NCBI GenBank assembly: GCA_937894935.1
Contig: CALAYC010000105.1
Span: forward strand, 1-5,252
From: an uncultured Verrucomicrobiota bacterium
GTDB taxonomy: Bacteria; Verrucomicrobiota; Verrucomicrobiia; Limisphaerales; JADLHS01
Direction: 5' to 3'
Length of the DNA stretch: 5,252 nt
In this document: in pieces, positions 1 through 5,134 of the stretch
Layout: each line of letters starts with the position of its first letter
Position numbering within the stretch: position 1 is the first letter of the stretch
Position numbers and translations under genes: made by a program
Notes under the pieces: model-generated
Databases searched by the model: none
Seen by the model: the letters and a program-made list of their open reading frames with translations, nothing else
Told to the model about the DNA's origin: nothing

Positions 1-5
1 ATTCC

Positions 6-22
6 CAACCCCAACGGGGTTG
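6..22. repeat. Small hairpin, tail of a further REP-like unit
   Basis: A perfect 7-bp stem (CAACCCC at 6-12 with GGGGTTG at 16-22) closes a 3-nt AAC loop. It has the same geometry as the terminal small hairpins of the complete units at 134-150 and 838-854, with different bases but preserved pairing. I infer that it is the right end of another repeat unit whose body lies left of the window. Bases 23-52 show nothing recognisable. Confidence 0.55.
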
Positions 23-52
23 CATCACCCGCGTCCGCCGCCGTGGACACCA

Positions 53-150
53 TTCAACCCCTTCAGGGTTGATGATTTAATCCCGCCGTCCCCAGCGTAG
101 GCGATTGCATCGCCAACGCTGGGCTGAATGATTCAATCCCTTCGGGATTG
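53..150 (+). repeat. REP-like composite repeat unit 1 (forward)
   Basis: The unit has three hairpins in a fixed order. First is a small hairpin at 54-72 (TCAACCC/GGGTTGA, 5-nt loop). Next is a large hairpin with arms 91-104 and 110-123 (CCCAGCGTAGGCGA against TCGCCAACGCTGGG, loop TTGCA), with 13 of 14 positions paired and a single A-A mismatch at the ninth pair. A CTGAATGAT linker leads to a small hairpin at 134-150 (CAATCCC/GGGATTG, loop TTC). The same order recurs at 753-854 and, reversed, at 171-274. Such units are typical targets of REP-associated transposases. It lies head to head with unit 2, like the paired REPs of a BIME/REPIN. Confidence 0.8.
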
Positions 151-170
151 CAGAGTCGGAAACGCTGACC

Positions 171-274
171 GGAATGCTGAAGGCATTCCATCATTCAGCC
201 CAGGGTTGCTCGGAACGAGCTACCCTGGGAAATCTTCCAAACCAATTTCATCAACCCTGAAAGGGTTGAATCAA
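171..274 (-). repeat. REP-like composite repeat unit 2 (reverse), left inverted repeat of the transposase
   Basis: Read on the minus strand from 274 to 171, this unit has a small hairpin (251-269, perfect 8-bp stem, GAA loop in plus sense), a spacer, a large hairpin (arms 199-212 and 216-229, loop GAA, one mismatch), a CTGAATGAT linker and a terminal small hairpin (GGAATGC 171-177 with GCATTCC 183-189). It is the inverted copy of unit 3: bases 253-274 match the complement of 753-774 exactly (22 nt), 238-246 match 784-792, and 212-229 match 797-814 (18 nt). Units 2 and 3 therefore bracket the transposase as long imperfect inverted repeats. Confidence 0.85.
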
Positions 275-300
275 ATCTCCGTTCGTGCATTATCGCGCGC

Positions 301-756
301 ATGGCACAATCCCTCGCCAAAATTCTGGTGCACACCGTTTTCTCCACAAAAGATCGACGACCATTTCTGCGCAACAAACCATTGCGCGATGAATTGCATC
401 GTTACCTCGGCGGCATTCTGACGAATCTCGATTGTCAACCCATCATCGTCGGTGGCGTGGAAGACCATGTGCATCTGCTCTGCGCATTGTCGCGCACGTG
501 CGAGGCAGCAGCGATGGTCAAGGAAGTGAAACGCGGTTCGTCGTTATGGCTGAAATGCAAATCACCCGACTTTGCGGATTTTTCGTGGCAAAGTGGTTAC
601 GGAATTTTTTCGATTGGTTTTTCGCAGATTGAATCCGTGCGCGAATACATCGCCGGACAGGAGGAACATCATCGCAAGGTATCGTTTCAGGATGAATATC
701 GACGGTTGTTGCAACGTTACGAGATCGAATTCGACGAACGATATGTGTGGGATTGA
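301..756 (+). CDS. REP-associated tyrosine transposase (IS200-like, Y1_Tnp/HUH family)
   Basis: This 151-aa protein is full length for the family. The N-terminus MAQSLAKILVHTVFSTKDRR is the usual opening of IS200-like/RAYT transposases, which supports the ATG at 301. The metal-binding HUH motif is DHVHLL with H56 and H58. The probable nucleophile is Y116 in VREYIAGQEEHH, where Q120 and H123/H124 are also family features. The C-terminus ends in ERYVWD, also typical. Members nick single-stranded DNA at hairpin ends through a 5'-phosphotyrosine link; here the flanking inverted units are the likely substrate. All key residues are present, so the enzyme could be active. The stop codon TGA at 754-756 is part of the downstream repeat. 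No ribosome-binding site or promoter stands out upstream, where the repeat fills the space. Exact RAYT subgroup cannot be assigned by eye. Confidence 0.93.
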   Translation: MAQSLAKILVHTVFSTKDRRPFLRNKPLRDELHRYLGGILTNLDCQPIIVGGVEDHVHLLCALSRTCEAAAMVKEVKRGSSLWLKCKSPDFADFSWQSGYGIFSIGFSQIESVREYIAGQEEHHRKVSFQDEYRRLLQRYEIEFDERYVWD

Positions 757-854
757 TTCAACCCTTTCAGGGTTAATGGGGATATTGGTTTGTTCACCCA
801 GGGTAGCTCGTTCCTCGCAACTCTCGGCTGAGTGATTGAATCCCGTTGGGATTC
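753..854 (+). repeat. REP-like composite repeat unit 3 (forward), right inverted repeat of the transposase
   Basis: The small hairpin at 760-774 (AACCCT/AGGGTT, loop TTC) begins at the transposase stop codon. The large hairpin at 797-827 has an intact left arm (CCCAGGGTAGCTCG) and a right arm eroded by several changes, so pairing is weaker than in units 1 and 2. A CTGAGTGAT linker leads to a perfect 7-bp terminal hairpin (GAATCCC 838-844 with GGGATTC 848-854, loop GTT). It is an inverted copy of unit 2 and a direct copy of unit 1. The GTG that opens the next reading frame (832) lies inside its linker. Confidence 0.85.
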
Positions 855-2577
855 TTTCCAGAATGGCGGCAGCGAAACCAATTCAGTCCAAGCTGTGAGC
901 GCCATAAAGAGCACCAAGAAAGAATTGTCTCCCAAACAACGCGGCGAGTTGCTGGCCGCGTTGAAAGCCCGGTTTGACGCCAACAAGGCCCGTCATCCTG
1001 GTATGGATTGGGCCAAGGTGCAGGCGCGGTTGGATAATGGGAATCCGAGACTTGAGTTGGTGCAGGTGGACGCCGAAACTTTTCCTGGCTGGACGGTCAT
1101 TGACCTCTGGCTGATTGACGCGCCGGAAAACGAATGGTGGAACATCTTCTACGCGCCAGTTCTCAAATCGACCGAGTGGCGTCCAATTTTTGTTGGGCCG
1201 CCTGACTTTGTTTTTGACAACATCCAATGGTTTGTTCTGGCCATTCCTGGAAATCCGCCGGAAGGCTATTTCCACGCGTTCATGCATCAAGATTCCGATT
1301 ACGACGGAATTCCTGACGGATACGAAGCTGTGGTTTTCAAAACCGACCCGAATAATCCGGATTCCAATTCAACTCGGGATGCCGACGAGAATGGGCAACC
1401 GGATTACCCGAATCTCGCCGGGAATGAAATCGCTGATGGGGACGAGGACTTTGACGGCGATGGACTGTCCAACCTCTACGAACTCCAACTCGGCACTGAT
1501 CCTTTCGTCGCTCAAAACAGCGCGATTGACTCGGATTCCGACGGCCTGCCGGATTGGCTGGAAGATTTAATCACACTCTACACGGGCGACCCTGATCCAG
1601 CGCCGAACGCTGACTCCGACGGTGATGGCCTCAACAACATTACGGAATGGCAGATCCGAACCGACCCGTCATGGGGTTTTGAAATCCTATTGGCCAGTTT
1701 TTCCAACCTGCCAGACCAAAATCGCGTAATGCAGCATCGCAGTCTGGAACTGTCCTCTGGACCACCCGGGCTGCTGGGATTCGGGCCTGAATCCAGCAAT
1801 CCAGCGGACGCCTACTTCGATGCCTCGTTCGCAGGCTATCACGGGACTGCCGCACAACTAACAGTTTTGAAGGACACGGACGCGGAAGGCAATTACGCGC
1901 CGGGAGTGGACACGTTCAAATGGGCCGCTGCTTATCAAACGCCTCCCAACTTCGTTCCGGCCCAGAACATTCCAGCGCCCAATCCGGCTGATGGTGACAT
2001 TGATAATCGCGCCATTTTGCGGCAGGCCACGACCATGGTTGGCAATGTTTGGAGCGCCGCGAAGGTGAACGAGAAGCTCGACACCATCAGCGAGGAGAGT
2101 CTCATTCACATCCAACACAGATCGTTCCAACGCAAATGGATGAGATTCCGCCAACTTCAACTGATGATGGTGGCGCAGGAACTTCCTCAAGGCATTGTGT
2201 TGCGCATAAAACCGATCATCGCCGAGATTCACACTGAATCCACCATTCTCCGCAAGACGACTCTGACAATTGGGCAGCGTTTCCCAGGCACGCAATTCCT
2301 GGCGCGCATGGGTCGCTTTGTTCCGGTCGCCGGTTCGATGTGTTCTGTTTTGAGCTTGGCGAACGACGCAAACAGCCTCGTCGTTGCGTATGCTGCGTAT
2401 ATGCGCGATGTGAAGCGGCGCTGCGACAACAACAATGAGACTGCGCTGGACTTGGCGGTTGCCTTGTCGAATGTCGGCGATGTCGCATTCCCAGCGCCTG
2501 TGATGTCGGCGTTCCTTTGGCCAATTTGGTGGAACGCCTTCTCCAACTTTGACGGCTACGACTCGTCGTGTTGGTAG
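832..2577 (+). CDS. Chimeric-looking protein: DUF4256-like N-terminal piece fused to a thrombospondin type 3 repeat protein
   Basis: The open frame has 581 codons, bounded upstream by TGA at 829-831. Codons 1-8 are repeat sequence, so GTG 832 is a doubtful start; GTG 895 (reading MSAIKSTKKELSPKQ) and ATG 1003 are alternatives, none with a clear Shine-Dalgarno. Residues about 30-67, including LKARFDANKARHPGMDW and KVQARL, resemble the N-terminus of the uncharacterised DUF4256 family. The resemblance stops near residue 67, and the expected WSLNEMERTGGEPDVV-like segment is absent. From there the protein is a different type: a Trp-rich segment (89-150), then TSP3-like calcium-binding repeats at 154-162, 204-214, 233-241 and 261-269 (DxDxDG with L-P-D or L-x-N), each followed by an E-containing helix and some by TDP. 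Residues 285-581 match nothing I recognise; 495-525 and 555-568 are hydrophobic and the end is GYDSSCW. TSP3 proteins are usually exported, yet no signal peptide remains, so the fusion may be non-functional or an assembly artefact. Confidence 0.75.
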   Translation: MIESRWDSFQNGGSETNSVQAVSAIKSTKKELSPKQRGELLAALKARFDANKARHPGMDWAKVQARLDNGNPRLELVQVDAETFPGWTVIDLWLIDAPENEWWNIFYAPVLKSTEWRPIFVGPPDFVFDNIQWFVLAIPGNPPEGYFHAFMHQDSDYDGIPDGYEAVVFKTDPNNPDSNSTRDADENGQPDYPNLAGNEIADGDEDFDGDGLSNLYELQLGTDPFVAQNSAIDSDSDGLPDWLEDLITLYTGDPDPAPNADSDGDGLNNITEWQIRTDPSWGFEILLASFSNLPDQNRVMQHRSLELSSGPPGLLGFGPESSNPADAYFDASFAGYHGTAAQLTVLKDTDAEGNYAPGVDTFKWAAAYQTPPNFVPAQNIPAPNPADGDIDNRAILRQATTMVGNVWSAAKVNEKLDTISEESLIHIQHRSFQRKWMRFRQLQLMMVAQELPQGIVLRIKPIIAEIHTESTILRKTTLTIGQRFPGTQFLARMGRFVPVAGSMCSVLSLANDANSLVVAYAAYMRDVKRRCDNNNETALDLAVALSNVGDVAFPAPVMSAFLWPIWWNAFSNFDGYDSSCW

Positions 2578-2589
2578 CAACCCTTGAAC

Positions 2590-2621
2590 ATTCCACCCCG
2601 GTCTATTGGCCGGGGTGGAAT
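2590..2621. terminator. Perfect 12-bp inverted repeat after the TSP3 gene, possible terminator
   Basis: ATTCCACCCCGG (2590-2601) pairs perfectly with CCGGGGTGGAAT (2610-2621) around the 8-nt loop TCTATTGG, starting 13 bases after the stop codon at 2577. The position and strength suit a transcription end point or an mRNA 3' stabiliser. No T-run follows, so it is not a textbook intrinsic terminator. It differs from the CCCAG-type repeats at the left end. Confidence 0.5.
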
Positions 2622-2641
2622 ATGCCCTATCACAACATCCG

Positions 2642-3286
2642 ATGCGTCCGCCTTTCGCCATCATCGCACTGTTAAGCGGCCTTTTCAGCCGGCTGCTTGG
2701 ACGGCGCAGTGCCCTGCCGCCGGTCAATTGGCGGGAGACGGCGGAGCACGCAACGGCCCGCTTCTTCATTGGGCTGGTAATTGGTTTCGGACTGTGCCTG
2801 CTGCTTGTTCCGCTGGTTTTCTGGCCGAGCCGTCGTCAGCCGCGTTCGTTCTGGGATCAGCTTGGGCATCCCGGCTGGGTGGGCTGGATTTTCGTGGTAG
2901 CGCTCGCGGGCAGTGCCTTGGTCGGGCTGTTCACCACCCGCGTCACCTTCCGATATCGCGACCCTTTGGGCGAGTTCGTAGCCGGAATGAGCAGTGACGT
3001 TGATGACCGCGCAAAAACCTGGGGATTGGGCATTTTGCTGCCGTTGTTCTTCGCGGCCTACGGCATCTACACCATCAAACACCCGTGGGAAGTGAACCGC
3101 ATCACGGGAGGAATGAAAGACCCGAATGTGGTCATTGGCACAGGCTTTCTTGCCATTGGGATGGCCGTTGTCGCCCATGCGTTCGGCTTCGTGCCCTATG
3201 AGCGCATTCCCATTTTGAAATGGTTGGTGGCAGCCGGAGGCGTCGGCCTGTTCATCTACGGCTTGACCTGGCCGCATCGCGGTTGA
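2642..3286 (+). CDS. Hypothetical multi-pass membrane protein (about five helices)
   Basis: This 214-aa protein is not recognised as a known family. Counting from ATG 2642, likely transmembrane segments are at about 41-61 (FFIGLVIGFGLCLLLVPLVF), 79-98 (WVGWIFVVALAGSALVGLFT), 127-144, 162-183 and 190-210; the extreme N-terminus (FAIIALLSGLFSRLL) is hydrophobic but short. A basic loop RRQPR and a charged stretch with DVDDR separate the helices. A longer form from TTG 2606 is unlikely because that codon sits in the loop of the 12-bp hairpin, so I chose the ATG. The stop lies 26 nt before the prepilin-like gene on the same strand, which suggests co-transcription. It could be a partner in assembly or export of the neighbouring pseudopilin-like protein, but nothing in the sequence proves this. 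Confidence 0.75.
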   Translation: MRPPFAIIALLSGLFSRLLGRRSALPPVNWRETAEHATARFFIGLVIGFGLCLLLVPLVFWPSRRQPRSFWDQLGHPGWVGWIFVVALAGSALVGLFTTRVTFRYRDPLGEFVAGMSSDVDDRAKTWGLGILLPLFFAAYGIYTIKHPWEVNRITGGMKDPNVVIGTGFLAIGMAVVAHAFGFVPYERIPILKWLVAAGGVGLFIYGLTWPHRG

Positions 3287-3312
3287 CGTTGAGGCGACGA
3301 TTTGTGTTAAGC

Positions 3313-4080
3313 ATGAAACAATGCAAAGACAAAACCTTCCCGCAAGCAGGCTTTACGCTGGTTGAACTGCTAGTGGTCATCGCCATCATTGCGATTCTTG
3401 CCGCGCTCCTATTGCCGAGCTTGGCGGGAGCGAAAGCGGCGGCTCATTCAGCGGCCTGCAAAAACAACCTTCGGCAACTGGGGATTGCCCTGAACCTTTA
3501 CACTCAAGAAAACACCCATTACGCGCCGAGCTTTTACCGCAATACCGCCATTAACCAATTCATCACCTACGGCTGGCCCGCATATTTGCTTGGGCATGTG
3601 TCCAGCAACACCGCAGTGTTCCGTTGCCCCGCGCGGGGGCTCGAATTCGCCTGGCCTGCAAACCCGTCGCGTCTTGGCTATCCCTTCCCATTCAACATTG
3701 ACCCGAATACCTCGCGCTTCAGCTACGGTTACAACAGTCGGGGAACAGCGACCGTCGGCAACTTCAACAGTCTCGGACTGGAGGTTGACGTTCCTGCCAG
3801 CGGCGTGGTTAATCCGGCGGATATGATTGCCATTGGAGACAGCGATGGCAACGGCAGCCAAGACGGTCTGATCAGCTTTGTCAGGCCCTTTGCGACCTCG
3901 CCAGTGCCATTCGCGCCCGGAGACCTGCACAAGAAGGGCGCGAACATCGTCTTTTGCGATGGCCATGTGGAATGGCAGAAGCAAGTGAAGTGGATTGAGT
4001 TGACAGAGTTCGCAGCGCGGCGCTGGAACATCGACAACCAACCGCACCGCGAACTGTGGTTTTCAGGAAAACTGCCGTGA
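3313..4080 (+). CDS. Prepilin-like protein with type IV N-terminal methylation signal and H-X9-DG motif
   Basis: This 255-aa protein has a short basic leader ending in QAG, then FTLVELLVVIAIIAILAALL. Predicted prepilin-peptidase cleavage is between G13 and F14, with the invariant Glu at mature position 5 (E18), followed by one hydrophobic helix. The C-terminal half carries the H-X9-DG signature, H206 to D216-G217 in HKKGANIVFCDGHVEW, and the end RRWNIDNQPH, both common in the many pseudopilin-like proteins of Verrucomicrobiota and Planctomycetes. NNLRQLGIALNLY after the helix is also characteristic. Such proteins are inserted in the inner membrane and processed by a PilD-type peptidase; their roles are largely unknown. 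ATG 3313 is chosen because it gives the standard short leader, whereas the upstream extension from 3220 overlaps the previous gene and is Arg-rich. The gene lies 26 nt after the membrane protein and 6 nt before the next small gene. Confidence 0.93.
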   Translation: MKQCKDKTFPQAGFTLVELLVVIAIIAILAALLLPSLAGAKAAAHSAACKNNLRQLGIALNLYTQENTHYAPSFYRNTAINQFITYGWPAYLLGHVSSNTAVFRCPARGLEFAWPANPSRLGYPFPFNIDPNTSRFSYGYNSRGTATVGNFNSLGLEVDVPASGVVNPADMIAIGDSDGNGSQDGLISFVRPFATSPVPFAPGDLHKKGANIVFCDGHVEWQKQVKWIELTEFAARRWNIDNQPHRELWFSGKLP

Positions 4081-4086
4081 AGCGTC

Positions 4087-4350
4087 ATGAACCAATTCAG
4101 TTTTCGGATGCTGGTGCTGGCGGTGCTGATACTCCTTCCGTGGCTTGGTCTTCGCGCTCTGATGAGGCCATATTATTTTGGGGAGAGCGGAACAGAAGCG
4201 CAGGCGGTGGTTTTCCCCTACGCGATGCTGACGGCCACGGCGGATACTGGCGTTACCAATTTTCCTGTCAGCCTGAATTGTCCTATCCTCAAACAGGACG
4301 GCCAAGCGCCCGCTCACGGAACGACTACCGGGTCGCCTTCAAAATTCTGA
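4087..4350 (+). CDS. Small hypothetical single-helix or exported protein
   Basis: This 87-aa protein has an N-terminal hydrophobic helix, MLVLAVLILLPWLGLRAL at about residues 8-25, acting as a signal anchor or uncleaved signal, then a short polar tail. No family is recognised. ATG 4087 is 6 nt after the prepilin-like stop, so translation is likely coupled. Its 3' end overlaps the last 26 nt of the convergent C39-like gene. The tail (GQAPAHGTTTGSP) is low in complexity and may be a truncated or shifted end of a once longer gene. Another forward frame (4056-4373) is open over the same bases, but it starts inside the prepilin-like gene and has no hydrophobic start. Confidence 0.5.
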   Translation: MNQFSFRMLVLAVLILLPWLGLRALMRPYYFGESGTEAQAVVFPYAMLTATADTGVTNFPVSLNCPILKQDGQAPAHGTTTGSPSKF

Positions 4351-4951
4351 TTGCAAATACATCGCTGCCATAATGCGACAGCCGTCGCAGATTCTCACCG
4401 TCTCCCAACGGATCGCGAATGAGGTATTCGGTGTCTTGTTTGCCAACGATCAAGACCCAATGCGACACGGTGTGGTTGATGAAGACCTTGGCAATGACGG
4501 GCTGGTTGTTTTTCAAAGCCGCGTCAATTCTCTCGAAACTCGGATCACCGAGATAATCCAAAGAAACTTTGCCTTCCGAAATCTTTGAAACTGAATCCCA
4601 TTTCAACCATCCGCGTGCCGTGTATCCATCGTTCTTTTTCAGAAAGTCATTGAGCGCCTTCGGCGTGACCTGCACTCCGTAATGGTCAAGAGCCATTGCC
4701 AAACTCCACACGGTGCAACCAACGCGCGCAAGCGACTCCTGTGTGCCTCCAACCGTATCGTTGGCCCACCGTGAATCTCTTTGCAGATAATTCGTCGTTG
4801 GAATGGTCGCCAACATAAGCGACTCGCCACCACGCGGCGGAATGGCAGCCGCTCGTTCCCGAAGTTCATGCCATTTCCAAAGGCCAACGGCAAGCAACAC
4901 CACGGCCAAGCCGACGATCAAGACTCGCTTTCGGACTGTAGAGTTTGGCAT
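4325..4951 (-). CDS. Membrane-anchored C39-like cysteine peptidase family protein
   Basis: This 208-aa protein starts at ATG 4951. Residues 1-9 are basic (PNSTVRKR), 10-26 form one transmembrane helix (VLIVGLAVVLLAVGLW), and the rest is a Peptidase_C39_2-type papain-like fold expected outside the membrane. Visible active-site candidates are Q57 in NYLQRDSRWAN, C79 in GCTVWSLAMALDHYG, H164 in SHWVLIVG and D180 in IRDPLG, in the family's usual order. The full set suggests a catalytically competent enzyme; the substrate is unknown. It is a stand-alone domain, not fused to an ABC transporter as in bacteriocin exporters. Longer starts (ATG 4981, GTG 4987) exist, but they only add residues before the basic region. 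It converges on the prepilin-like cluster with a 26-nt overlap and has its own upstream region. No clear promoter is seen. Confidence 0.85.
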   Translation of the reverse strand: MPNSTVRKRVLIVGLAVVLLAVGLWKWHELRERAAAIPPRGGESLMLATIPTTNYLQRDSRWANDTVGGTQESLARVGCTVWSLAMALDHYGVQVTPKALNDFLKKNDGYTARGWLKWDSVSKISEGKVSLDYLGDPSFERIDAALKNNQPVIAKVFINHTVSHWVLIVGKQDTEYLIRDPLGDGENLRRLSHYGSDVFAIRILKATR

Positions 4952-5129
4952 TGGCGGATCATAACGGGTTTTGCAAGGCATTCGCACGATTGATTTGCGG
5001 TTGAACCAGGAATTGAATTGAGCGCAGAGGCGGATTCAGGTTTAATCGCTTTTACCGAGTTCACCGAGAATTTTTAACGCGAGTTGAATTTGAAAAGTTT
5101 TAACCCAGTTGAATTAGATCATCGGCATC
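4952..5129. other. Non-coding stretch between the C39-like gene and the thiC fragment
   Basis: About 180 bases with no convincing gene. It should hold the promoter of the minus-strand C39-like gene, but no clear -35/-10 pair is visible. It contains ACCGAGTTCACCGAG (a 6-base direct repeat, 5056-5070) and an imperfect tandem repeat at 5072-5120. No TPP riboswitch or hairpin that would suit thiC is seen. Confidence 0.5.
5072..5120. repeat. Imperfect tandem repeat, two ~25-bp copies
   Basis: Copy 1 (5072-5097) and copy 2 (5098-5120) share TTTTAAC, then AGTTGAATT, then GA, and differ by a few substitutions and one indel. The second copy ends about 15 bases before recognisable thiC sequence begins. 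Likely a local duplication; no function is evident. Confidence 0.55.
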
Positions 5130-5134
5130 AGCGC

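Larger units (their letters stand above)
53..854. mobile_element. REP/RAYT element (REPtron-like): transposase flanked by inverted REP-like units
   Basis: One complete HUH/Y1 transposase gene sits between an inverted pair of ~100-bp palindromic units (171-274 and 753-854), with a third unit outside at 53-150. No TnpB-like partner is present, which fits REP-associated tyrosine transposases rather than classical IS605 elements. In known systems such transposases cut single-stranded REP hairpins and are thought to spread the non-autonomous repeats through the genome. I cannot fix exact ends: no target-site duplication is expected for this class, and the hairpins continue to the left edge. Confidence 0.7.

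Noticed and set aside
1..300. Possible CRISPR array because of several short repeats
   Set aside because: The repeats are palindromic units of differing sequence and alternating direction, with no constant repeat and spacer length, and no cas gene is present.
53..854. Classical IS200/IS605 insertion sequence
   Set aside because: There is no TnpB, and the flanks are multi-copy composite hairpin units in inverted pairs rather than single subterminal hairpins, which fits a REP-associated transposase better.
863..898. Eleven-codon reading frame from ATG 863 whose TGA overlaps GTG 895 as GTGA
   Set aside because: The overlap resembles translational coupling to the DUF4256-like start, but the peptide is tiny, has no ribosome-binding site and could easily be chance.
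2049..2237. Possible double frameshift in the TSP3 gene, with a second forward frame open here
   Set aside because: The main frame stays open throughout and keeps sensible hydrophobic and helical patterns on both sides. The alternative frame is low in complexity (His, Arg, Thr) and has no recognisable motif.
1858..2769. 303-aa open frame on the minus strand
   Set aside because: It is rich in Arg, His and Pro, shows no domain, and lies antisense to the TSP3 gene, whose composition and motifs are convincing. It is a shadow.
3220..3312. N-terminal extension of the prepilin-like protein
   Set aside because: It would overlap the membrane protein gene and put an Arg-rich stretch before the leader. 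Prepilin leaders are short, which favours ATG 3313.
4056..4373. 105-aa forward frame over the small gene
   Set aside because: It starts within the prepilin-like gene and has an Arg/Gly/Ser-rich sequence with no domain. The 4087 frame has better spacing and a clear hydrophobic N-terminus.
4988..5129. TPP riboswitch expected upstream of thiC
   Set aside because: No CTGAGA-type core or suitable stems are seen, and the thiC 5' end itself is missing, so a leader would not be here.
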